64,000 nucleotides of DNA from Rhodocyclales bacterium (lineage in GTDB: Bacteria; Pseudomonadota; Gammaproteobacteria; Burkholderiales; Rhodocyclaceae). A program made the position numbers and the translations under genes. Below are positions 45,677 to 53,932 of the stretch, piece by piece. How positions within the stretch are numbered: the stretch's first letter is position 1; every line of letters starts with the position of its first letter. The notes beneath the pieces are model-generated. The model worked only from the letters and a program-made list of their open reading frames with translations, made no database searches and was not told where the DNA came from. The stretch is taken from positions 1 to 64,000 of the forward strand of contig JACOUN010000079.1 of assembly GCA_016177805.1 (NCBI GenBank). Direction: 5' to 3'.

Positions 45677-47026
45677 ATGAGCAAAACCATATCCGTACTC
45701 GGCGCCGCGCTGGCGCTGGTGTTTACGAGTTCTGCGGCGTTTGCCGAAGTGTCGGCCGCCGAAGCTGCGGCACTGGGGAAAAATCTGACTCCGATGGGCG
45801 CCGAGGTTGCGGCCAACGCGGCCGGGACCATCCCCAAATGGGACGGTGGCCTGACCAAGCCGGCCGCCGGCTATGTCGAGGGCGGTCACTATCCCGATCC
45901 GTTTTCCGCCGACAAGCCGCTGTTCGCGATCGACGCGAGCAATGTGGACAAGTATGCGAAGCAACTGACCCCTGGTCAGGTCGCGATGATCAAGCAGTAT
46001 CCGACCTGGAAGATGAACGTCTATCCGACCCGGCGCAGCGCCGCATTTCCGCAGGGGCATTACGACCAGACGGCGGCCAACGCCACGCGCGCAAAGCTGG
46101 CTGATGAGGGGCAGAGCATTGCCGGGACCACGGGCGGTATCCCGTTCCCCTTGCCGAAGAACGGCACGGAGGTGATCTGGAATCACCTCACGCGCTATCG
46201 CGGTGAAAGCTACGCAATGAACTGGAGCCAGGCGGCGGTCACGCGCGATGGGACTTACACTCCGGTGCGCTTCGAGTATGCGTATGACTTTCACTACGGC
46301 AGTCTGAACAAGACCGATGCGGATCGCGAGCCGGGCAAGCTGTTCAACTTCCTGCAGAACGTGACCGCGCCGGCCCGTCTGGCCGGGCAGATCCTGCTGG
46401 TGCACGAGTTCCTCAACACCCGTACCGCGTGGACCTACAACCCCGGTCAGCGTAGGGTGCGTCTGGCGCCCAACGTCGCCTACGACAACCCTGGTACCGC
46501 TGCCGACGGTCTGCGCACCAATGATGACTTCCTGATGTACAACGGCGCGGTTGACCGCTACGAGTGGGAGTTGGTGGGCAAGCGCGAGGTGTTCGTGCCG
46601 TACAACTCGTACAAGCTGGTGGGCAACACCATCAAGATGACCGACGTGCTGCAGGCCGGGCACATCAATCCGGACCACGCGCGTTATGAACTGCACCGTG
46701 TGTGGGTGGTCGATGCCAAGCTCAAGGAAGGCACCAGCCACATCTACAAGCGTCGCACCTTCTATATCGACGAAGACTCGTGGATGATCGTGGTGGCCGA
46801 CAAGTATGATGCGCGCGACCAGTTGTGGCGTGTTTCCGAGCAGCATGGGATCAACTTCTACAACATCCCGATGTACTACCCGTCGCTGGAAGTGCACCAC
46901 GATCTCCAGTCGGGCCGCTACATCGCCATGGGTCTGCGCAACGACGAAGCCAAGGTGTACGAGACCGGCGACTCGCGTTCCGCGCAATTCACTCCGGCCG
47001 GACTGCGCAACGTAGGCACGCGCTGA
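45677..47026 (+). CDS. DUF1329 periplasmic protein (LolB-like fold family)
   Basis: 449 residues. Signal peptide ending SSAAFA, then a beta-rich protein matching DUF1329; members are believed to have a fold like the lipoprotein carrier LolB, suggesting binding of acyl chains. LTPMGAEVAANAAGTIPKWDGGL is the typical N-terminal block (cut here at no more than family recognition). There is no lipobox. AGGAG before the ATG; 29 bases after DUF1302. Likely a periplasmic shuttle between the inner-membrane RND protein and the outer-membrane partner (inference). Confidence 0.87.
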   Translation: MSKTISVLGAALALVFTSSAAFAEVSAAEAAALGKNLTPMGAEVAANAAGTIPKWDGGLTKPAAGYVEGGHYPDPFSADKPLFAIDASNVDKYAKQLTPGQVAMIKQYPTWKMNVYPTRRSAAFPQGHYDQTAANATRAKLADEGQSIAGTTGGIPFPLPKNGTEVIWNHLTRYRGESYAMNWSQAAVTRDGTYTPVRFEYAYDFHYGSLNKTDADREPGKLFNFLQNVTAPARLAGQILLVHEFLNTRTAWTYNPGQRRVRLAPNVAYDNPGTAADGLRTNDDFLMYNGAVDRYEWELVGKREVFVPYNSYKLVGNTIKMTDVLQAGHINPDHARYELHRVWVVDAKLKEGTSHIYKRRTFYIDEDSWMIVVADKYDARDQLWRVSEQHGINFYNIPMYYPSLEVHHDLQSGRYIAMGLRNDEAKVYETGDSRSAQFTPAGLRNVGTR

Positions 47027-47046
47027 TTGCCTTGACTGCATGACCG

Positions 47047-47076
47047 GGTGGATGCACACGTCGCTGTGCATCCACC
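47047..47076 (+). terminator. 12-bp perfect hairpin between DUF1329 and YCF48-like genes
   Basis: GGTGGATGCACA (47047-47058) pairs with TGTGCATCCACC (47065-47076), loop CGTCGC, 20 bases after the DUF1329 stop. No T-run follows. In a 194-base gap inside an operon-like block it may partly terminate transcription or protect the upstream mRNA, giving more outer-membrane and periplasmic protein than RND pump. Confidence 0.7.
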
Positions 47077-47220
47077 TCCCAGCCATCGCACGCCCCATCG
47101 ACGATGCACCGTCCACGAGACCGTGAGCGTGGCGCGAGTGGTTGTTCCATACTGAAGCACGCTTCCACACGGCGCGTGTAGCGGTTCCGCATTTCCATAC
47201 TTCGCACAAGATGACGTCAC

Positions 47221-48183
47221 ATGAACAGAGCCATTGGAATCCTGTTTACCGTGTTCGTGGCTGCGGTCGTGGTTTTTTCATTCTCGCCACGCCACGGTCC
47301 GGCACTGCCCGCGACCACCATAGCGATAGCGCAGACGCTCGCGCTCGACGTGCAGCGTGTCGGGTCACGGTTGGTCAGCGTGGGTGAGCGTGGCCGGATC
47401 TTCGTGTCCGACGACGACGGCGCGCACTGGAAGGGTGTTGCATCTCCGACTGAAGCGACGCTGACCGCGCTCGCCTTCGTGGACGAGAAGCGCGGTGTCG
47501 CGGTTGGGCACGATGCGGTGATTGTCGCGACAGCCGACGGCGGCTTGAACTGGCACCAGGTGCACAGCGCGCCGGACGAACGTACCCCGCTGCTCGACGT
47601 CTGGTTTGACCGCAGCGGTCGTGGCATCGCGGTAGGTGCCTATGGCACTTTCCTTGAGAGTCTGGACGGTGGCGCCAGTTGGGGGGCGAGCGAGGCGGTG
47701 GTGTCGGACTGGCACTTCAACGCGGTGGCGGGTCTGGCCGACGGCACCCGCTTGATCGCCGGCGAATCCGGCACCCTGCTGCGCTCGGTTGATGGCGGCG
47801 ATAACTGGGTCGAACTGACGTCGCCGTACAAGGGGTCGTACTTCGGCCTGCTCGCGCTGGGCGACGGCGGTGTGGTGGTGTTCGGCATGCGCGGGCATGT
47901 CTATCGCTCGGATGATCGTGGCGATACCTGGCAGGCGGTAGCGCACGACTCGCAGGCGTCGTTGTTTGGCGGCCGGGTGCTGGATGACGGTTCCCTGGCG
48001 CTGGTCGGGCAGAACGGGACCTTGCTCGTCAGCCGCGATGGCGGGCGCAGTTTCAAGTCGGTCGCGACCAATATCAACCAGGTACTGTCGGCGGTGATCG
48101 GCGTGCGCAATGGCGCCGGCGCGCTGCTGTTTGGCGAAGGGGGGGTGGCGCAAACCGCGCTGGCCCAGGGAGGAGTCCAATGA
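47221..48183 (+). CDS. YCF48-like beta-propeller protein
   Basis: 320 residues. An N-terminal signal/anchor (about 5-22), then repeated blades with a VSDDDGAHWKGV or RSVDGGDNWVEL pattern (Asp-box/BNR style), about seven in all, matching the YCF48 or photosystem II assembly-like family. In non-photosynthetic bacteria these genes sit next to RND lipid exporters and DUF1302/1329. It is probably periplasmic. The RND gene overlaps its stop (ATGA), so they are coupled. It may assist assembly of the RND protein. Confidence 0.87.
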   Translation: MNRAIGILFTVFVAAVVVFSFSPRHGPALPATTIAIAQTLALDVQRVGSRLVSVGERGRIFVSDDDGAHWKGVASPTEATLTALAFVDEKRGVAVGHDAVIVATADGGLNWHQVHSAPDERTPLLDVWFDRSGRGIAVGAYGTFLESLDGGASWGASEAVVSDWHFNAVAGLADGTRLIAGESGTLLRSVDGGDNWVELTSPYKGSYFGLLALGDGGVVVFGMRGHVYRSDDRGDTWQAVAHDSQASLFGGRVLDDGSLALVGQNGTLLVSRDGGRSFKSVATNINQVLSAVIGVRNGAGALLFGEGGVAQTALAQGGVQ

Positions 48184-50537
48184 AAACCAATCGCATGGTC
48201 CATTTCATTGGATCCAACCTGTTCAGGTTTCGCAGCGCCTTTCTCGCCCTGTTCATACTCATCACGGTGTTGCTGGGTTGGTCGGCGACGCAGTTGAAGG
48301 TCGATGCCGGGTTCGAGAAGATGATCCCGCTCAAGCACGAGTACATGCAGACCTTCATGGAGTACCGCAAGGCCTTCGGTGGCGCCAACCGCGTGTTGGT
48401 GGTGCTGCGCCAGCGCGAAGGCGACATCTATGAAGCGCGTTATCTCGCCGCCCTCAAGCGGCTGACCGATGACGTGTTCTTCATTCCCGGCGTGGATCGC
48501 GCCACGGTCACGTCGCTGTTTACCCCCAATGTGCGTTACATCGAAGTGGTGGAAGACGGTTTCGCCGGCGGTAACGTCATTCCGGCCGACTTCGCCGGCA
48601 CCGAGGAAGACCTCGCAACGGTGCGGGCCAACGTGCTCAAGTCGGGACGCCTCGGGCGTTTGGTGGCCAACGATCTGAAAGCGGCGCTGGTTAGCGCCGA
48701 ACTGCTCGAAATCGACCCCACCAACGGCACGCGGCTCGACTATGGCGCCGTCGCCGGCAAGCTCGAAGCGCTGCGCGCCACCTACGAGAAGGAAGGCTTC
48801 GAGGTCAACATCATCGGCTTTGCCAAGGCCGTCGGCGACATCACGGACGGCGCCAAGGGGGTGCTGCTGTTCTTCGTCGTGACCTTCGTCATCACCGCCA
48901 TCCTGCTGTTCCTCTACCTGGGTTCGGCGCGTCTGGCGGCGCTCAGCCTGTTGTGCGCGATGGTGCCGGTGGTATGGCTGCTGGGCACGCTGCCGCTGAT
49001 CGGCGTCGGCATCGATCCGATGTCGATCCTGGTGCCGTTCCTGATCTTCTCGATCGGTGTCAGTCACGCCATCCAGATGGTCAACGCATGGAAGCTGGAG
49101 ATGCTGCACGGCGCCGACGGACTCACCGCCGCCAACAACGCCTTCAGCAAGCTGTTCGTGCCGGGCGCGACCGCGTTGCTCACCACCGCGATCGGTTTTC
49201 TGGTGATTCTCTACATCGAGATCGCGATGGTGCAGGAACTGGCGCTCACCGCCAGCCTCGGGGTCGCGCTGACCGTCATCACCAACAAGTTGCTGTTGAC
49301 GATACTGCTGTCATGGATGTCGATGTCGCCGCTGGCGGTCGCGCGCGAGCGGAGCAAGAAATCCAGTGGTGACTGGCTGTGGAACTGGCTCAAGCGCTTT
49401 GCCGAACCGCGCCGCGCGGTGTGGGTGCTGGCTTGCGCGGCGGTGCTGCTGGGCCTGGGGGCGCTGCAGGCGCGCAAGCTGCAGACCGGCGATCTCGGTG
49501 CGGGTATCCCGGAGTTGCATGATGACTCGCGCTACAACCGCGATACCGCCGCGATCGTCAATTCGTTCTCGATCGGCGTAGACGTGTTGTCGGTGATTGC
49601 CCAGTCGCGCGGGGTGGATGGCGCCTGCACCGACTTCGCCATCATGGACACCATCGACCGCTTCGAGATGACCATGCGCAACACCCACGGCGTGCAGGGC
49701 GTGCTGTCGCTGGCGGGCATGGCCAAGGTGGTCAACTCGGGCTGGAACGAGGGCAACCCGCGCTGGCGCGTGCTGTCGCGCGATCCCAGCGTGCTGGCGC
49801 AGTCGGTCACGCCGATCGATACCGGCACCGGCCTGCTCAACACCGATTGCAGTGCCATGCAGATCATGATCTTCACCCGTGATCACGAGGGCGGCACGAT
49901 TGCGCACATTCTCGATGAGATCAAGAAATTCAGGGATGCCAACCGTTCCGACAAGCTCGAATTCCTGCTCGCGTCGGGCAACGTCGGGGTTATGGGGGCG
50001 ACCAACGAAGCCGTCGATGCGGCCGAGATCTCGATCCTGGTGCTGCTGTTCGGCTCGATCAGCTTGTTGTGCCTGAACGAGTTCCGCTCGTTGCGCGCGA
50101 TGCTGTGCATCATCCTGCCGCTGTCCATTGTCGCGGTGCTGTGCAATGCGCTGATGGCGACGCTGAATATCGGCCTCAAGGTGCCGACCCTGCCGGTCAC
50201 CGCGCTCGGAGTCGGTATCGGGGTCGATTACGGCATCTACATCTACGAGCGCATGCAGCACGAACTGAACCGGGGGCGGTCGCTGGTCGAAGCCTATTTC
50301 GAGGCGCTGCGGCAACGCGGCACGGCCACCATGTTCACCTCCGCGACCATGGCCGCCGGGGTCGGGACCTGGGCCTTCTCGGCGCTCAAGTTCCAGGCTG
50401 ACATGGGACTGCTGCTGGCCTTCGTGTTCCTGCTCAACATGTTCGGCGCCGTGCTGCTGCTGCCGGCGCTGGCGGCGTTGCTGGAAAAACCGCGTGTCGC
50501 GGCGCGCGCAAAGAAGCACCTGGTCCGTGTGGCGTGA
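48180..50537 (+). CDS. RND/MMPL-family membrane transporter
   Basis: 785 residues. Membrane helix at about 17-37, a large periplasmic loop (about 40-225), five helices (about 230-390), another helix near 415, a second periplasmic loop (about 440-610) and five final helices with the family motif GVGIGVDYGIYIYERM. This two-fold layout is that of MMPL/HpnN-type lipid transporters rather than drug pumps, and no membrane-fusion protein or TolC is nearby. Likely moves lipids or a hydrophobic growth substrate, using proton force. Last gene of the block; a hairpin follows. Confidence 0.9.
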   Translation: MKTNRMVHFIGSNLFRFRSAFLALFILITVLLGWSATQLKVDAGFEKMIPLKHEYMQTFMEYRKAFGGANRVLVVLRQREGDIYEARYLAALKRLTDDVFFIPGVDRATVTSLFTPNVRYIEVVEDGFAGGNVIPADFAGTEEDLATVRANVLKSGRLGRLVANDLKAALVSAELLEIDPTNGTRLDYGAVAGKLEALRATYEKEGFEVNIIGFAKAVGDITDGAKGVLLFFVVTFVITAILLFLYLGSARLAALSLLCAMVPVVWLLGTLPLIGVGIDPMSILVPFLIFSIGVSHAIQMVNAWKLEMLHGADGLTAANNAFSKLFVPGATALLTTAIGFLVILYIEIAMVQELALTASLGVALTVITNKLLLTILLSWMSMSPLAVARERSKKSSGDWLWNWLKRFAEPRRAVWVLACAAVLLGLGALQARKLQTGDLGAGIPELHDDSRYNRDTAAIVNSFSIGVDVLSVIAQSRGVDGACTDFAIMDTIDRFEMTMRNTHGVQGVLSLAGMAKVVNSGWNEGNPRWRVLSRDPSVLAQSVTPIDTGTGLLNTDCSAMQIMIFTRDHEGGTIAHILDEIKKFRDANRSDKLEFLLASGNVGVMGATNEAVDAAEISILVLLFGSISLLCLNEFRSLRAMLCIILPLSIVAVLCNALMATLNIGLKVPTLPVTALGVGIGVDYGIYIYERMQHELNRGRSLVEAYFEALRQRGTATMFTSATMAAGVGTWAFSALKFQADMGLLLAFVFLLNMFGAVLLLPALAALLEKPRVAARAKKHLVRVA

Positions 50538-50553
50538 GTGAGCGGGGGTGGTC

Positions 50554-50578
50554 ACGCCGTGCCCGCGCAGCACGGCGT
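50554..50578 (+). terminator. terminator after the RND gene
   Basis: ACGCCGTGC and GCACGGCGT form a perfect nine-base stem with a seven-base loop, followed by CCTTTGGG. It separates the transport block from the regulator's promoter, which begins 24 bases later. Confidence 0.7.
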
Positions 50579-50602
50579 CCTTTGGGAGTAAGGTATTACA
50601 CC

Positions 50603-50630
50603 TTGACAACAACTCAATGCATTGTAGAAT
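50603..50630 (+). promoter_or_regulatory. promoter of the PsrA-like regulator gene
   Basis: TTGACA (50603-50608), 16-base spacer, TAGAAT (50625-50630): a near-consensus sigma-70 promoter. The operator palindrome begins two bases before the end of the -10. Confidence 0.75.
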
Positions 50631-50648
50631 TCAAACAAACGTTTGAAT
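50629..50648. promoter_or_regulatory. PsrA-box operator, copy 2
   Basis: The same 20 bases as at 43403, ATTCAAACAAACGTTTGAAT. The distance from the -35 to the palindrome is again 20 bases. It predicts autorepression of the TetR-family gene that starts 46 bases later. Confidence 0.8.
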
Positions 50649-50693
50649 GAATGCCGAAACCGGTACAAGCATTTCAAACAGAGGACATAAAAA

Positions 50694-51389
50694 ATGACAA
50701 CCCCCCCAGTACGCCCCGGCCCCGAAACACGCAACCGCATCCTGGATGCGGCGGAAGAGCTGTTTGTCGAGCATGGACTGGACGCGACTTCGATGCGGAT
50801 GATCACCACCAAGGCCGGGGTCAATCTGGCGGCGGTGAATTACCACTTCGGCAGCAAGGGCAGTCTCATCCAGGAGGTGTTCCAGCGGCGCCTGACCGAC
50901 CTCAATCGCGCGCGCCTGGCCGCGCTTGACGCCCTGGAACGACAGGCCGGTGGCGTGCCGCTCAAGCCGAGCAAGGTGGTGGAAGGCTTCTTCGGCCCGG
51001 CGCTGGAGATGGCCTGTGATACGGAACATGGCGGGCGCACCTTCATGCAGTTGCTGGGGCGCACCTACACCGAGCCCAACGCCTTCGTCAGGCAGTTTCT
51101 GGCGGAAGAGTACGCCGAGGTGCTGGACCGCTTCCTCGGCGCGCTGTACCGCTCGCTGCCGGGGGTGCCGCATGAAGAGATCCTGTGGCGCTTCCATTTC
51201 ATGATGGGGGCGACCTCTTACGCGATTGCCGGTACCGATGCATTGCAGTTGTTTGCCGGGAAATTTGATGATGCCGACCCGTCGCGGCTGATGCCGCGCC
51301 TGATGTCCTTCCTGCTCGGTGGCCTGCGGGCGCCGCTGGCGGACAACGGGCATGGTCGGCAAGCGAAGGGCGGTCCGAAGGCGGCGTGA
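50694..51389 (+). CDS. PsrA-like TetR-family repressor of fatty-acid degradation
   Basis: 231 residues. N-terminal TetR helix-turn-helix: ILDAAEELFVEHGLDATSMRMITTKAGVNLAAVNYHFGSK (cut here by positions 16-55), very close to PsrA of Pseudomonas, where ITSKAGVNLAAVNYHFGSK occurs. The C-terminal domain should bind a fatty acid or acyl-CoA. GAGGACATAAAAA precedes the ATG. The two PsrA-type boxes in the window and the following fadE, thiolase and fadB genes fit a repressor released by acyl ligands. The name psrA is not assigned because the ligand is unproven. Confidence 0.9.
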   Translation: MTTPPVRPGPETRNRILDAAEELFVEHGLDATSMRMITTKAGVNLAAVNYHFGSKGSLIQEVFQRRLTDLNRARLAALDALERQAGGVPLKPSKVVEGFFGPALEMACDTEHGGRTFMQLLGRTYTEPNAFVRQFLAEEYAEVLDRFLGALYRSLPGVPHEEILWRFHFMMGATSYAIAGTDALQLFAGKFDDADPSRLMPRLMSFLLGGLRAPLADNGHGRQAKGGPKAA

Positions 51390-51411
51390 TCGTTGCCGAC
51401 TGAAGCCTCGC

Positions 51412-51433
51412 GGGCGTGGCCGGTGCCACGCCC
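51412..51433 (+). terminator. hairpin between the regulator gene and fadE
   Basis: GGGCGTGGC-CGGT-GCCACGCCC, a perfect nine-base stem 22 bases past the regulator stop and ending eight bases before the fadE ribosome site. It may limit read-through or act as an attenuator; no T-run is present. Confidence 0.6.
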
Positions 51434-51453
51434 GAAGGTACAAGGAGAACGAG

Positions 51454-53928
51454 ATGATGTGGTGGCTACTGGTTTCCCTCCCTCCCTTGGCAGGCGCGCT
51501 CGCCTACGGGCGAGCGCCTTTTTTTGCCTGGGCAGGTGCGGGAGTGGTGTGGTTGGGTGCGTTCGCGTGGGCGGCCGCCTGGCCGGTGGCGCTCGGTGCG
51601 GTCGTGATGCTGGCGTGGCTGGCGCTGTGCGCGGTATTCCTGGCGCCGTCGCTACGTCGTTCGTTGGTGACTGCTCCGATCTTCAAGGCGTTCCGCAGCG
51701 CCTTGCCGTCGATGTCGCAGACCGAGAAGGACGCGCTCGAAGCCGGTTCGGTGTGGTGGGAAGGCGATCTGTTCGGCGGCAGCCCGGACTGGAAGAAGCT
51801 GCAGGCTTACCCGTGGCCCAAGCTGAGCGCTGAAGAGCAGGTCTTTCTCGACCACGATACCTCCGAGTTGTGCCGCCTGACCGACGACTGGGAATCCACC
51901 CGGCAGCAGGACATGCCCAAGGAGGTCTGGGATTTCATCAAGCAGCGCGGCTTTCTTGGCATGATCATCCCCAAGGAATACGGCGGCAAGGGCTTCTCCG
52001 CGTTCGCCCATTCGCAAGTGGTGACCAAGCTGTCGACGCGTTCGTCCGCCCCGGCGGTGAGCGTCATGGTGCCCAACTCGCTCGGCCCGGCCGAACTGCT
52101 GCTGCACTATGGCACCCCGGAACAGAAGCAGCATTACCTGCCGCGCCTGGCGCGCGGCGAGGACATTCCGGCCTTTGCGCTGACCAGCCCGTGGGCGGGT
52201 TCGGACGCCGCTTCCATCCCCGATGCCGGAGTGATCTGCAAAGGGCAGTGGCAGGGCCGCGAAGTGCTGGGCATGCGCGTGAGTTTCGACAAGCGCTACA
52301 TCACGCTGGCGCCGGTGTGCACGGTGTTCGGTCTGGCCTTCCGCCTGTTCGATCCGGAGCACCTGCTGGGCGAGACCGAGGACCTGGGCATTACCTGCGC
52401 GCTGGTGCCGCACGACCACCCCGGCGTGGACATCGGCCGCCGCCATTTTCCGCTCAACGCAATCTGGATGAACGGGCCGGTGCGTGGCAGCGACGTATTC
52501 ATGCCGTTGGAGTTCATCATCGGCGGGCCGAAGATGGCCGGTCAGGGCTGGCGCATGTTGATGGAATGCCTGGCGGCCGGGCGCTCGATCTCGCTGCCCG
52601 GTTCCAACACCGGCATGCAGAAGCTCACCGCGCGCGCGGTCGGCGCCTACGCCCGCGTGCGCTACCAGTTCAAGACCGCGATCGGGCGCTTCGAGGGGGT
52701 CGAGGAGGCGCTGACCCGCATTGGCGCGAACACCTACCTGAGCGACGCGGCGCGCATCATGACCGCCGGTTCGATCGACCTGGGCGAGAAGCCTTCGGTG
52801 GTGTCGGCGATCGTCAAGTACCACATCACCGAACGCGCGCGCCAGACCGTTAATGACGGCATGGACGTGATCGGCGGCAAGGGCATCTGCCTCGGGCCGC
52901 AGAACTTCCTCGGGCGCGCCTATCAGCAGATCCCGGTCGGGATCACCGTCGAAGGCGCCAACATCCTGACCCGCAGCCTGATCCTGTTCGGTCAGGGCGC
53001 GATCCGCTGCCATCCGTATGTGCTGGACGAGATGCACGCGGCGCAGCAGAACGACATGGAGCGTTTCGACGAAGCCTTCTGGGGTCACATCGGCTACACC
53101 GTGTCGAGCGCCGCGCGCGCGATGGTGATGGGGCTGCCCGGTTCGCACTTCGTCTCGGTCTCGGCCGATGTGGCGCCCGAGACGCGGCGCTACTATCAGC
53201 AGCTGACGCGTTTCTCGGCGGCCTTCTCGTTCCTCGCCGACATCTCGATGGGCACCATGGGTGGCGCCCTCAAGCGCAAGGAAAAACTCTCGGCGCGGCT
53301 GGGCGACATCCTGTCGTTGATGTACCTCGCCTCGGCCACGCTGCGCCGCTACGAAGCGGAAGGGCGGCAGGCCGTCGATGCGCCGCTGATGCACTGGGCC
53401 ATATGGGATTGCATGTTCAAGGCGCAGAACGCGTTTGAAGGGGTGATCGCGAACTTCCCGAACAAGCTCTTTGCGATGCTGCTGCGCCGTCTGGTGGTGT
53501 TCCCGCTCGGGCGCCCCTACGTGGTGCCGTCGGACCGCCTCGGGCACGAGGTGGCGCGCTGCCTGATCGAACCGTCGGCAACGCGTGACCGACTGACCGC
53601 CGACGTGTATCTACCCACCGATCTCGAAGAGCCGGTCGCGGCGCTGGAGGCCGCGTTGCAGGCGACGGTCGAGTGCGAGCTGATCGAAGCCAAGCTCAAG
53701 CTGGCGCAGAAGCAGGGGCGCTTCAAGCCGGGCCTGATGGTGGGCGGCGACGTGGACGAGATCTGGCGCCGCGCGCTACAGGAAGGGATCATCAGTGACG
53801 CCGAGTTCGCGCAGATCGAACGGCGCAACATGTTGCGCGACAAGGTCATCCGGGTCGACGATTTCCCGTTCGATCTCGGGCTCAAGGATGTCGTGGCCGA
53901 CACCGCGCATATCAAGGCGGCGGCGTAA
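51454..53928 (+). CDS. fadE: acyl-CoA dehydrogenase, FadE type
   Basis: 824 residues, close to E. coli FadE (814). Two N-terminal membrane helices (about 3-20 and 25-66), then a long acyl-CoA dehydrogenase core with FALTSPWAGSDAASIPD (FAD/substrate loop), GRSISLPGSNTG and GGKGICLGPQNFLGRAYQQIP, and a C-terminal DUF1974-type extension to the end. It performs the first oxidation of acyl-CoA at the membrane. I use ATG 51454 with AAGGAG seven bases upstream; upstream frame is not coding. The thiolase follows after four bases. Confidence 0.94.
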   Translation: MMWWLLVSLPPLAGALAYGRAPFFAWAGAGVVWLGAFAWAAAWPVALGAVVMLAWLALCAVFLAPSLRRSLVTAPIFKAFRSALPSMSQTEKDALEAGSVWWEGDLFGGSPDWKKLQAYPWPKLSAEEQVFLDHDTSELCRLTDDWESTRQQDMPKEVWDFIKQRGFLGMIIPKEYGGKGFSAFAHSQVVTKLSTRSSAPAVSVMVPNSLGPAELLLHYGTPEQKQHYLPRLARGEDIPAFALTSPWAGSDAASIPDAGVICKGQWQGREVLGMRVSFDKRYITLAPVCTVFGLAFRLFDPEHLLGETEDLGITCALVPHDHPGVDIGRRHFPLNAIWMNGPVRGSDVFMPLEFIIGGPKMAGQGWRMLMECLAAGRSISLPGSNTGMQKLTARAVGAYARVRYQFKTAIGRFEGVEEALTRIGANTYLSDAARIMTAGSIDLGEKPSVVSAIVKYHITERARQTVNDGMDVIGGKGICLGPQNFLGRAYQQIPVGITVEGANILTRSLILFGQGAIRCHPYVLDEMHAAQQNDMERFDEAFWGHIGYTVSSAARAMVMGLPGSHFVSVSADVAPETRRYYQQLTRFSAAFSFLADISMGTMGGALKRKEKLSARLGDILSLMYLASATLRRYEAEGRQAVDAPLMHWAIWDCMFKAQNAFEGVIANFPNKLFAMLLRRLVVFPLGRPYVVPSDRLGHEVARCLIEPSATRDRLTADVYLPTDLEEPVAALEAALQATVECELIEAKLKLAQKQGRFKPGLMVGGDVDEIWRRALQEGIISDAEFAQIERRNMLRDKVIRVDDFPFDLGLKDVVADTAHIKAAA

Positions 53929-53932
53929 GGAC

